Numbered from the stretch's first letter, positions 1-6,556 are shown. The stretch is 6,636 bases of DNA from an uncultured Clostridium sp. (GCA_900539645.1 UQCY01000099.1:1-6636), one strand, 5' to 3'. Notes: a model not told the origin generated them from the letters alone. Numbers and translations: made by a program.

Positions 1-890
1 ATTAAAATATCATGATATTCTCTTAATATTTGCTTTTTTAGAGGTTTTTCTATATATTCTCCTTCTTTTAAAGTCGAAATTTTTTTTCTCAAATTCTTAT
101 CTGTAAAACTCATTTCAAGATCCCCTAGTCCACCTGGTATAGTACCACCTATATCCTCAGAGTACTTTTCTTCTAAGTCTTCAAACTTATATCCTTCTTC
201 TAGTTTTTTATAGATTGCATTTGCCCTCTTTTCAGCATCAGCTATTTCTTCATCGCTAAGCTTTTTACCTGAGTTATCTACAGTACTTATAAATATATCT
301 CTATATACTCCTTCTCTAAATTTATCCTTATTAGCGTCATAATATGCTCTAGCTTCCGAATCACTAACCTGCGTTTTTTTATCTAGATACTTGTACGCTT
401 TTATAGTCTTTCCCATGCTTTTTACTAATTTATTTTTGTCATCAGCATACTTACTTTTAAACTCATCTTCATCCAACCCAATCTTACCTGTTATAAATTT
501 TTCTAGGTTATCATAAGTATCCTCTATTTCTTGTCTTGTTACATGTACATTCTCTTCCTTTGCTTTTCTATAAAGAATATCTTCGTATACAACATACTTG
601 ATTAGTTCTCGTTTATAATTATCAGAACCTATATTTTCTATTATATTATTTTTATCTATATAGAATGCTTCTTCGGCTCTTTTTTCTACTTCATTGAATC
701 TTAGTTTTTCTCCGTCTATGTATGCAACTACTTCTTTAGAATCATTTTTTAAGTTACTATCTACAGGCCTTATATATACATAGAGCATAGTCAAAAATAT
801 CAATACTAATGCAATTACTATTAATAATTTTGAATCGAGTAATTTTGATATATATTTTTTTATCTTGTAAAAAATATTTTTATTACCCAT
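1..890 (-). CDS. Membrane-anchored peptidyl-prolyl cis-trans isomerase, SurA/PrsA (parvulin) type; C-terminus cut by window edge
   Basis: The frame stays open from an ATG at 890 to the left edge, giving 296 visible residues and no stop. The start is fixed by a GGAGG site at 901-897, 6 bases upstream. Residues 1-20 are lysine-rich, and a single hydrophobic helix follows at about 21-40 (LLIVIALVLIFLTMLYVY). There is no lipobox cysteine, so this looks like an uncleaved membrane anchor with the rest outside the cell, unlike the lipoprotein PrsA. Residues 53-185 form a charged, helical SurA-N-like chaperone region that opens with VVAYIDGEKLRFNEVEKR. From about 196 a parvulin domain begins: YRDIFIST, then FEDLEEKYSED (236-246), the glycine-rich GGTIPGGLGDLEMSF (248-262), and EYHDIL (291-296), which matches the closing strand of the fold. 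The family isomerises Xaa-Pro bonds and helps secreted proteins fold. Family assignment is firm; the specific client is unknown. It lies 101 bases downstream of the DUF2238 gene, and that gap is AT-rich with no clear promoter or terminator. Confidence 0.85.
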   Translation of the reverse strand, partial: MGNKNIFYKIKKYISKLLDSKLLIVIALVLIFLTMLYVYIRPVDSNLKNDSKEVVAYIDGEKLRFNEVEKRAEEAFYIDKNNIIENIGSDNYKRELIKYVVYEDILYRKAKEENVHVTRQEIEDTYDNLEKFITGKIGLDEDEFKSKYADDKNKLVKSMGKTIKAYKYLDKKTQVSDSEARAYYDANKDKFREGVYRDIFISTVDNSGKKLSDEEIADAEKRANAIYKKLEEGYKFEDLEEKYSEDIGGTIPGGLGDLEMSFTDKNLRKKISTLKEGEYIEKPLKKQILREYHDIL

Positions 891-991
891 TCTATTCCTC
901 CAAATAATCAATATCTTTTATTTATAATATAAATTATCGCTATGTATATAATATGAAACATTTATGAAAATGATTTGAATTGACTAGATTC

Positions 992-1570
992 TTAATTTTT
1001 TTTATTTCTAATTTTTTTCAATGCATATGGAATTGATACTAAACATCCTACAAAAGCATCAATCATATCCATTACTGTATCTGTAAGTCCACCTACTTGA
1101 GTATGAGTATGTATTATATGGTCCATACTAAACTCTCCTATTTCCCATAATGAAGCAATTCCCATACTAAACATAAACATAAACATCGCTATAAATATAA
1201 TATTCATCTTGCTTATTTGTTCATCTGTATTGAAAAATTTGATGAATGTATATGCTGCTGTAACTGTCAATAATCCAGAAGTCACATGTAGAAAATCATC
1301 ATAGTGAGGTATATCATAGAATCCATATCCAGATCCTAAAACAGATGCTATACACGCATACCACATGAATACACTATACAATCCATCACTAAGCAGTTTA
1401 GGTAATCTTTTATTTACCTGATAAAGCACTACTGTAAGTATCAAGCAAAATACAGATACTGATATACCCATACTATCTTTTGTGTATAGGAAATATCCTA
1501 AAGAGCCTATAAAGAATATAGTTAAAATTATTGTTGTTAGTTTTTTCAATCCAAATTTTTTACTATTCAT
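992..1570 (-). CDS. DUF2238/YjdF-like polytopic membrane protein (192 aa)
   Basis: This is an integral membrane protein with about six hydrophobic helices, near residues 11-29, 33-51, 65-82, 97-112, 123-142 and 166-185. It has a basic N-terminus and a basic tail (KKIRNKKN). Polar motifs lie at helix boundaries: YDDFLHVTSG (90-99), SLWEIGEFSMDH (140-151) and GLTDTVMDMIDAFVG (161-175). The combination DDFLH, WEI-E and DT-x2-D is what I recognise from the DUF2238/YjdF family, recalled without a search. The biochemical function of that family is not established. The acidic and histidine residues near the membrane could bind a metal or a phosphate-containing ligand, which is inference only. The frame could extend to a GTG at 1597, but the ATG at 1570 has a near-perfect AGGAGG seven bases upstream, so I start there. 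It follows topB by 27 bases and is probably co-transcribed with it. No convincing terminator follows. Confidence 0.75.
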   Translation of the reverse strand: MNSKKFGLKKLTTIILTIFFIGSLGYFLYTKDSMGISVSVFCLILTVVLYQVNKRLPKLLSDGLYSVFMWYACIASVLGSGYGFYDIPHYDDFLHVTSGLLTVTAAYTFIKFFNTDEQISKMNIIFIAMFMFMFSMGIASLWEIGEFSMDHIIHTHTQVGGLTDTVMDMIDAFVGCLVSIPYALKKIRNKKN

Positions 1571-1577
1571 TTTATTG

Positions 1578-1583
1578 CCTCCT
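1578..1583 (-). promoter_or_regulatory. Shine-Dalgarno AGGAGG that fixes the DUF2238 start
   Basis: On the minus strand this reads AGGAGG, followed by seven bases and the ATG at 1570. The upstream in-frame GTG at 1597 would place this motif inside the coding sequence (as Gly-Gly) and has no comparable site of its own. Confidence 0.8.
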
Positions 1584-1597
1584 AGTTTTATTAGCAC

Positions 1598-3718
1598 CTA
1601 TTTTTTTAACTTAACCAATGCGTCGGCAAAAGGATTATTAAAGTTTTCATTTTCTTTTTTATTTTGATTCTTTAAGTACTTATTAATATCCTTCTTAGAT
1701 GCCTTATTTTTTTCTTCTTTTTTTCTATTATTGAAAGAAGATAGCTTTTCTCTGTACCCACAAGAACATACAAATATTTTATTTTCCCCTTCTCCTCTTA
1801 ACTCCAATCTCTTATGACATTCTGGACATCTTGCGTTTGTTGTTTGAGATAACATCTTTCTAGTATTACACTCCCTATTTTCACAAACTAACATTTTCCC
1901 TCTCTTTGTTTTTACTTCAAGCATATAATGACCACATTTTGGACATTTATTTCTTGTTAGATTGTCGTGTTTAAACTGACTATCACTATTTTTTATATCG
2001 TCTATAGCTTTTTTAGAATAATCTTTTATTTCATTCATAAATACATTTTTATTCAATTTATTCTCTGATATTTTCTGAAGTTTTTTCTCCCATTCAGAAG
2101 TCATCTCTGCACTTTTTAGTTTTTCAGGAACTAATCCAAGAAGCTGCTTTCCTTTGGATGTTATTATTATATCTTTATCCTTTTTTTCTAATAAGAACGA
2201 CGAGAATAGTTTATCTATTATATCAGCTCTAGTTGCAACTGTTCCTAGATTATTTTTTTCCATTATCGTTAAAAGCGATGCTTCATTTAATCTAGAAGGT
2301 GGATCTGTTTTACCTTCTGTTTTTGATATAGATCTAACTTCTAATTTTTCACCCTCTTTAAATATAGCAACTGATGAATATACATCATCCTCATCTTGAT
2401 TAGAATAAAGCTCTCTCCATCCTAATTTCTTTATATTTTTGAATTTAGCAGTAAATTTTTCTCCAGCTATTTCACATTCTATACTTGTTTCATCGTATTC
2501 CTCAGGATCATAAAGAACTGATAAAAATCTCTTAATAACTAAGTCGTATATATTTCTTTCTTTGGCTGTTAAATCATTTAAAAATGCCCTTTCCTCTGTT
2601 GGAATTATTGCGTAGTGTTCAACTACCTTTGAATCGTCTACAAATGATTTAGATACTTTTATTTTTCTTTTTAAAATATCATTTGCAACTTTTCTATATT
2701 CCCCAATATTTACAGCCTTTACTCTGTCTTTTAAAGTATCTACTATATCACTAGAAATATATCTTGAATCTGTTCTAGGATATGTAAGCAGCTTATGTCT
2801 TTCGTACAAGCTCTGAACTGTAGATAAAGTTTCCTTTGCAGAATATCCATAGATTTTATTTGCATCTCTTTGTATTTCATTCAAATCGTATAACTGAGGT
2901 GAATAGTTCTTTTTAGTTTTTACAGAGTATTTTTTTACTTCTGCATCATTTCCTTTTATTTTATTTATAATCTTATCTACTATTTCCTCGTTGAATACTG
3001 ATGTATTTCCTTTATTATTTTTCCAATTTAATTTTATGACACTTCCTGCTTTATTTACCTTTACTTCTATTCCATAGAATTTTTTAGGTTCAAAAGCTTT
3101 TATTTCCTCTTCTCTTTTCATAACCATGTTTAAAGTAGGTGTCTGTACTCTACCACAAGATAGCTGTGCATTGTATTTAACTGTAAGTGCTCTAGTTGCA
3201 TTTATTCCTATTATCCAATCTGCTTCAGCTCTTGCAAGTGCTGAGTCGTATAATCTATCGTATTTTTTAGATGGCTGTAGTTTTTCAAATCCTTCTTTTA
3301 TTGCCTTATCTGTGTTTGAAGATATCCACAGTCTTTTCATAGGCTTTTTAACTCCAGATTTCTCTATAATCCATCTGGCAACTAGCTCTCCCTCTCTACC
3401 AGCATCTGTAGCTATTACTATCTCAGATACGTCGTTTCTTTCTAATAAAGTTTTTACCTTTTGATACTGTTTACCACTTTTTTTGATGACAACTGTTTTC
3501 AAGTACTTTGGAATTATAGGTAAATCTTCCATTTTCCATTCTTTATATTTTTGATTGTATCCTTCTGGATCTGCAAGTGTAACTAGATGACCTAGTGCCC
3601 ACGTTACTATATATTTATCGCCTTCTATATATCCATTTTTTTCGTTTTTGCATTTAAGTACATTAGCTATATCTTTTCCAACAGATGGTTTCTCTGCAAG
3701 TACTAATATTTTTCCCAT
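1598..3718 (-). CDS. topB: DNA topoisomerase III (type IA)
   Basis: Full-length 706-residue type IA topoisomerase. It cuts and rejoins one DNA strand through a 5'-phosphotyrosine link, and acts in the cytoplasm on single-stranded regions, decatenating and resolving replication and recombination intermediates. The TOPRIM domain shows LAEKPSVGKDIA (7-18, catalytic Glu9) and ATDAGREGELVAR (103-115; Asp105, Glu109). SCGRVQTPTL (187-196) is a conserved type IA block. The active-site tyrosine is Tyr313 in LLTYPRTDSRY. EHYAIIPT (367-374) corresponds to the usual DHHAIIPT. GTVATRADIIDKLF (492-505) closes the core. Two zinc-ribbon-like cysteine sets follow, at 592/595/612/617 and 631/634/651/653, then a lysine-rich linker and the tail NPFADALVKLKK, which I recall from Firmicutes TopB. 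The region just before GTVATRAD seems about 20 residues shorter than the staphylococcal protein as I remember it. The start is supported by GAGAGGT at 3732-3726. Nothing suggests the TopB of a conjugative element. Confidence 0.96.
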   Translation of the reverse strand: MGKILVLAEKPSVGKDIANVLKCKNEKNGYIEGDKYIVTWALGHLVTLADPEGYNQKYKEWKMEDLPIIPKYLKTVVIKKSGKQYQKVKTLLERNDVSEIVIATDAGREGELVARWIIEKSGVKKPMKRLWISSNTDKAIKEGFEKLQPSKKYDRLYDSALARAEADWIIGINATRALTVKYNAQLSCGRVQTPTLNMVMKREEEIKAFEPKKFYGIEVKVNKAGSVIKLNWKNNKGNTSVFNEEIVDKIINKIKGNDAEVKKYSVKTKKNYSPQLYDLNEIQRDANKIYGYSAKETLSTVQSLYERHKLLTYPRTDSRYISSDIVDTLKDRVKAVNIGEYRKVANDILKRKIKVSKSFVDDSKVVEHYAIIPTEERAFLNDLTAKERNIYDLVIKRFLSVLYDPEEYDETSIECEIAGEKFTAKFKNIKKLGWRELYSNQDEDDVYSSVAIFKEGEKLEVRSISKTEGKTDPPSRLNEASLLTIMEKNNLGTVATRADIIDKLFSSFLLEKKDKDIIITSKGKQLLGLVPEKLKSAEMTSEWEKKLQKISENKLNKNVFMNEIKDYSKKAIDDIKNSDSQFKHDNLTRNKCPKCGHYMLEVKTKRGKMLVCENRECNTRKMLSQTTNARCPECHKRLELRGEGENKIFVCSCGYREKLSSFNNRKKEEKNKASKKDINKYLKNQNKKENENFNNPFADALVKLKK

Positions 3719-3754
3719 AAAAATTACCTCTCATAAATTTACTTTGTACAGAAT

Positions 3755-3788
3755 ATTATAATACTTTTATATCTAATAAGCGATACAA
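3755..3788 (-). promoter_or_regulatory. Candidate promoter for topB
   Basis: A perfect TATAAT (-10 consensus) is read on the minus strand at 3760-3755, 36 bases upstream of the topB ATG. A TTGTAT hexamer at 3788-3783 is the best -35 match, but it lies 22 bases away, or 19 if the overlapping TATTAT (3763-3758) is the -10. The spacing is poor and the region is AT-rich, so this is tentative. Confidence 0.35.
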
Positions 3789-3885
3789 GTTTTTAATTTA
3801 TAAGAGGTTTTCTCTAATTTATCTTTTATTATTTAATTTTTTATGGAAAATTTTATCATTTTTTTATTTTAAATTCACTTTAATT

Positions 3886-4077
3886 CTACATTAGTTTGTA
3901 AAGTAATGCATTGGATAGAGCCATCACTATTATAGACATTATTAAATTATTTTGAAATACTAGCATACAAACTATCATTCCTATTATTTGAATTACTGCA
4001 AATATTATTGCTATAGCTATTATATTTGCTGCTGTCTCCCTTTTGTTTTCTTTATTATTATACATATCAGTCACCAT
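3886..4077 (-). CDS. Small two-helix membrane protein of unknown function (59-63 aa)
   Basis: A short frame ending in TAG at 3888-3886. Numbered from the first ATG (4077), the first 16 residues are hydrophilic and charged (NNKENKRE at 7-14). Two hydrophobic segments follow, at about 18-41 and 45-60, with a short QNN turn between them, and the protein ends YKLM. This predicts a helical hairpin with the N-terminus probably inside the cell. I recognise no family. The ATG at 4077 has no ribosome binding site. The in-frame ATG at 4065 has GGTGA five bases upstream, matching the distal part of the extended Shine-Dalgarno sequence, and would give 59 residues; I cannot decide between them. The sharp division into a charged head and two clean hydrophobic helices argues for a real gene, though AT-rich DNA readily produces such frames. 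It lies 167 bases upstream of topB in the same direction, with no visible terminator between. Confidence 0.55.
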   Translation of the reverse strand: MVTDMYNNKENKRETAANIIAIAIIFAVIQIIGMIVCMLVFQNNLIMSIIVMALSNALLYKLM

Positions 4078-4128
4078 TTTTATATTCGCTATAAGTAATT
4101 TTAAATCTGCCTATAATAATTTTATAAA

Positions 4129-4146
4129 TTACATAGCTCTCCCTTC
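4129..4146 (-). promoter_or_regulatory. Shine-Dalgarno-like sequence followed directly by an ATG-TAA start-stop
   Basis: The minus strand reads GAAGGGAGAGCT followed by ATG TAA, with the ATG at 4134-4132 and the stop at 4131-4129. The purine run is at ribosome-binding distance. This ATG is exactly 19 codons upstream of, and in frame with, the ATG at 4077 of the small membrane protein, separated from it by the TAA and a later TAG (4113-4111). It could be a regulatory start-stop, a decayed original start, or chance. Confidence 0.3.
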
Positions 4147-4203
4147 TTTTAAATTTTACAATCAATTTTATTTACAATTTATTCTCTCGTTTTATTATTT
4201 ATG

Positions 4204-4209
4204 ATTATA
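4204..4209 (-). promoter_or_regulatory. Candidate -10 box (TATAAT) for the small membrane protein
   Basis: The minus strand reads CTCTATAATCAT, a perfect -10 hexamer about 127 bases upstream of the ATG at 4077 and 70 bases upstream of the start-stop. No good -35 hexamer lies 16-18 bases further upstream. The leader it implies would be long for such a short gene. Confidence 0.3.
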
Positions 4210-4351
4210 GAGCAATATACTAAAGATAAAGTTCATTAAAACTAAATTTTTTCTAAATTTTATCTTTTATTTGTATAAATATTAATTCTTTTGTATTTTA
4301 TTTTCAATACAATTTGTATGAAAGGTAGCTTTTAGTGTATGAAATGTATTT

Positions 4352-4392
4352 AAAAATAAAAAAAGAAAGGAATACCTATAAGATATCCCTTC
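4352..4392 (-). terminator. Intrinsic terminator of the secreted-protein gene
   Basis: On the minus strand GAAGGGATA (4392-4384) pairs with TATTCCTTTC (4374-4365) across the 9-base segment TCTTATAGG. The stem has one G·U wobble and one bulged U, and runs straight into TTTTTTTATTTTT (4364-4352). The hairpin begins 46 bases after the stop codon at 4439. The wobble pair exists only in the minus-strand RNA; the plus-strand copy has a mismatch there, so it works best for the minus-strand gene. Confidence 0.8.
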
Positions 4393-4438
4393 TCTCTGAT
4401 ATGATTTATATATTGATTGTAAAATTGAGAGGACTAAT

Positions 4439-4813
4439 TTATTTTATTCTTTCCATGTATCCACTTGGATGGAAGAAGAACACCTGACCATTTTTGCTAT
4501 TTACAAAGTATCCCATATCTCCTTCTTCATCTGGTAAGAATACGAAACCTTTTAATTTTTTAGCCTGTAAAGCATCAAATTCTTTTTCAGTTCCCATGTA
4601 GATATATTCTACACTGTTATCCATTTTATTTAATATATTTAAAGCCTGTTCCTGACTTAATAGCTTTTTAGTACTTTTTTTCTTAACTACTGTTGTAGCT
4701 ACTTTAGTTGGTTTTGATGCAGCTGATACAGGGTTAACTGCTGGTGCTACCACTCCTCCTACTAATACTGCACATAGTGTAGCTATCATTATTGTTCTTG
4801 TAGTTTTTTTCAT
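4439..4813 (-). CDS. Small secreted or cell-surface protein of unknown function (124 aa)
   Basis: A 124-residue protein with a classical signal peptide: basic MKKTTR, hydrophobic core at about 8-24, then AVNPVSAAS with likely signal peptidase I cleavage after Ala31 or Ala32. No lipobox is present. The mature protein of about 92 residues opens with a lysine/threonine/valine-rich segment (VATTVVKKKSTKK, 38-50), possibly a flexible wall-contacting stretch. A compact domain follows from about 51: LLSQEQALNILNKM, EYIYMGTEKEFDAL, and the aromatic C-terminus MGYFVNSKNGQVFFFHPSGYMERIK. The strand-turn-strand YFVNSKNGQVFFF loosely recalls PepSY-type domains, but I do not assign a family. I start at the ATG at 4813 because AAGGAGTGATC, almost the full anti-Shine-Dalgarno complement, precedes it; an upstream GTG at 4822 lies within that motif. 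Hairpin terminators on both sides suggest a single-gene transcript. Confidence 0.8.
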   Translation of the reverse strand: MKKTTRTIMIATLCAVLVGGVVAPAVNPVSAASKPTKVATTVVKKKSTKKLLSQEQALNILNKMDNSVEYIYMGTEKEFDALQAKKLKGFVFLPDEEGDMGYFVNSKNGQVFFFHPSGYMERIK

Positions 4814-4817
4814 ATTG

Positions 4818-4827
4818 ATCACTCCTT
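4818..4827 (-). promoter_or_regulatory. Near-complete Shine-Dalgarno that fixes the secreted-protein start
   Basis: The minus strand reads AAGGAGTGAT, one G short of the ideal AAGGAGGTGAT, with AGGAG at 4826-4822 ending eight bases before the ATG at 4813. The alternative GTG at 4822-4820 lies inside this motif and so cannot use it. Confidence 0.75.
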
Positions 4828-4926
4828 CGTTTGTGACATCTATCTATAATTGCATTTCTATTATTCGCTTTTATAATTCTGTCTTCTAAGATTTTTTAAT
4901 TTGTTTTTATTTATCTTGTTGTATAT

Positions 4927-4935
4927 ATTGTACCA
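4927..4935 (-). promoter_or_regulatory. Candidate extended -10 promoter for the secreted-protein gene
   Basis: The minus strand reads TGGTACAAT, a TG-n extended -10 with TACAAT (one mismatch to TATAAT). It lies just downstream of the nested hairpin's T-run and about 115 bases before the ATG at 4813. No convincing -35 is seen, but extended -10 promoters can work without one. The resulting leader would be roughly 100 bases. Confidence 0.4.
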
Positions 4936-4946
4936 TTAAAAAGCAT

Positions 4947-5017
4947 AAAAAAAGATTACACCTCTGTCATTTTGAGTTACATATTTGTAACGCTTTTTGA
5001 CATAAATGTAATCTTTT
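4947..5017 (-). terminator. Long nested hairpin, probable terminator of the phosphohexomutase gene
   Basis: Three concentric inverted repeats share one centre: outer AAAAGATTACA / TGTAATCTTTT (5017-5007 with 4960-4950, 11 bp perfect), middle TGTCA / TGACA (5002-4998 with 4969-4965), and inner GTTACA / TGTAAC (4991-4986 with 4981-4976) around a four-base loop. The two internal loops are symmetric, 4x4 and 6x6. In minus-strand RNA, two U·G wobbles and a U-A pair extend the outer helix to 14 bp; the plus-strand copy has C·A mismatches at the two wobble positions. On the minus strand the outer arm ends in TTTTTTT (4953-4947). It starts 46 bases after the mutase stop codon. Terminator is the simplest reading, but the hairpin is much longer than usual and could also be a structured 3' RNA. 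Confidence 0.65.
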
Positions 5018-5062
5018 GTAATTTATTATTTTATGAATTTTTTATTAGTTGTAATTTGTATC

Positions 5063-6556
5063 TTATAATCCTTTTAAATCATAGTTTTCTAAGAATGATT
5101 TAAGTGTTGCATATATTTTATCTGTTCCACCTATTTCATTTGATTCTATGTTTAATGCTAGTAGAGGCTCGTGAAGAGATATTCTTATTAGGAACCATCC
5201 GTCTTCTCCTTCACCTGTACAGTTAGCTCTTATTCCTTCGTAGTTTTTAGGAACTAATGACCAATTTTCACTTTCTTCAACAAATACACTTAGTTCTGAT
5301 AATATCTGTTCTGCGTATGGTCTGAAGTCTTCTTTATTTATTCCTATTCTTACTTCTTTTTCTTCTGCTGCTTCTTTTAAATCAGCTATTAATGATTCTA
5401 TAGTTTTTCCTTCTTTAGCTATTTTAGCAGCTTTTATAAGTATTTTAGCTATTAAATAAGCTCCGTCATCAAGGAAGTAGTTTTCTTTTATTGCAGCATG
5501 TCCAGAAGTTTCTATTGCTAAGTGACATTCTTCTCCCTCGTTGTTTAATCTTATAGCTTCATTTATTACATTTTTGTATCCTCTTTTAAATCTGTGGTGT
5601 TTTCCACCGTGATTTTCTATGAATTCAGCAAGTCCTACAGATGTTATTGAGTCTGTTACTATTGTAGTGTTAGGATTTTCTTCTAATAATATTTCAGATA
5701 TTACAGCTATAAGAGCATTTTTATTTATGAAAGATCCATCTTTTCCAACTAAAGCCGCTCTATCTACGTCTGTATCGAATATTATACCTAAATCAGCTTT
5801 ATTATCTACAACAGCTTTACTTATACTAGCCATAGCTTCTTTGTTTTCTGGGTTTGGTATGTGGTTAGGGAACATTCCATCTGGTTCTAAGAACTGGCTT
5901 CCTTCTGTATCAGCACCTAATTTTTCAAGTACTTTTTCAGCAAAGAATCCACCTGCACCATTACCAGCATCTGCTATTATTTTCATTCCATCGAATGGTT
6001 TTTCGTAGCAAGATTCAGAGTTAACACCTTTTCTTATTTTATCAACTAATACTTCAGCGTAATCGTCTATAAGGTTTCTTTCACATATAGAACCTTTTTC
6101 AGCAGATTCTACTGTTTTTCCTTCACATACTATATCAAGCATAGCTTTTATATCAGCTTTTTCAAGACCACCATTTTCTGTAAAGAATTTTAATCCATTG
6201 TAGAAGAATGGTAGATGACTTGCAGTTATCATTATTGATCCATCGCATTTGTATCCGTCCATAACTGTTGTCATAAACATTGATGGAGTTGTTGATAATT
6301 TACAATTTACTACATCACATCCCTGAGATGTTAATGCTTCTATTATTGTATTTCTAAATTCTTCTCCTGTTATTCTAGAATCATTTCCTACAGCTACAAC
6401 TATTTTTTCTTTTCCAGTTTTTTCTTTTAGCCATATATGGAATGCTCTAGCTATTTTTTCTACTTCTACCTTTGTAAGAGTTACTTCTTTTTCATCGTTA
6501 GGGTATGCAACCCCTCTTATGTCTGTTCCATTCTGTAATTTATATATTTTTTCCAT
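5063..6556 (-). CDS. Phosphoglucomutase/phosphomannomutase family protein (alpha-D-phosphohexomutase, 497 aa)
   Basis: A complete cytoplasmic alpha-D-phosphohexomutase, a family that moves phosphate between C6 and C1 of hexose phosphates through a phosphoserine intermediate. It supplies hexose-1-phosphates for nucleotide sugars and so for cell-wall and surface polysaccharides. All four family signatures are visible: NGTDIRG at the N-terminus (9-15); the catalytic loop ITASHLPFFYNGLKFF (110-125) with phospho-acceptor Ser113; the metal-binding loop FDTDVDRAA (260-268; Asp261, Asp263, Asp265); the sugar-specificity loop ETSGHAAIKEN (349-359); and the phosphate-binding domain 4 with GEGEDGWFLIRISLHEPLLALNIES (448-472). 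TASHLP instead of TASHNP, and RISLHEP instead of RxSxTEP, suggest a divergent subfamily, so glucose versus mannose preference cannot be read from sequence. The start has AGGAGA seven bases upstream (6569-6564). Its promoter is probably at or beyond the right edge. Confidence 0.93.
   Translation of the reverse strand: MEKIYKLQNGTDIRGVAYPNDEKEVTLTKVEVEKIARAFHIWLKEKTGKEKIVVAVGNDSRITGEEFRNTIIEALTSQGCDVVNCKLSTTPSMFMTTVMDGYKCDGSIMITASHLPFFYNGLKFFTENGGLEKADIKAMLDIVCEGKTVESAEKGSICERNLIDDYAEVLVDKIRKGVNSESCYEKPFDGMKIIADAGNGAGGFFAEKVLEKLGADTEGSQFLEPDGMFPNHIPNPENKEAMASISKAVVDNKADLGIIFDTDVDRAALVGKDGSFINKNALIAVISEILLEENPNTTIVTDSITSVGLAEFIENHGGKHHRFKRGYKNVINEAIRLNNEGEECHLAIETSGHAAIKENYFLDDGAYLIAKILIKAAKIAKEGKTIESLIADLKEAAEEKEVRIGINKEDFRPYAEQILSELSVFVEESENWSLVPKNYEGIRANCTGEGEDGWFLIRISLHEPLLALNIESNEIGGTDKIYATLKSFLENYDLKGL

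Larger units (their letters stand above)
4078..4438. other. 361-base AT-rich intergenic stretch
   Basis: No credible gene lies on either strand. On the minus strand, from right to left, it holds the intrinsic terminator of the secreted-protein gene (4392-4352); an AT-rich filler with short repeats such as TTGTAT (4271, 4291, 4314); a TATAAT box (4209-4204); and a Shine-Dalgarno-like run followed by ATG-TAA (4146-4129). The rest is probably promoter and untranslated leader for the small membrane protein gene. Confidence 0.6.

Noticed and set aside
960..976. CATTT/AAATG hairpin after the DUF2238 gene as a terminator.
   Set aside because: It is a five-pair AT-rich stem without a following T-run on the minus strand, so it is too weak to call.
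3374..3413. TopB has ATDAGREGE in the TOPRIM domain, lacking the second Asp of the DxDxE pattern.
   Set aside because: I recall the same ATDAGREGE sequence in other Firmicutes TopB proteins, including the staphylococcal one, so it looks typical of the family and not a lost catalytic residue.
1598..3718. topB as a marker of an integrative conjugative element or plasmid.
   Set aside because: No relaxase, integrase, T4SS genes or repeats are nearby, and the neighbours look like ordinary chromosomal genes.
3801..3822. AGAGGTTTTCTCT inverted repeat between the small membrane protein and topB, considered as a terminator.
   Set aside because: The stem is only about four to five pairs with a mismatch, and no T-run follows on the minus strand.
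4271..4319. Repeated TTGTAT hexamers and a TTGTAT...ATACAA inverted repeat.
   Set aside because: Short AT-rich hexamers recur by chance at this composition, spacing is irregular, and no gene start is near enough to make an operator convincing.
5619..6008. Plus-strand open frames opposite the mutase and topB (also near 3126-3464, 2154-2399 and 1482-1667).
   Set aside because: They are antisense to well-supported coding sequences, and their translations are serine- and leucine-rich, as expected from the complement of AT-rich genes; no promoter or family resemblance supports them.
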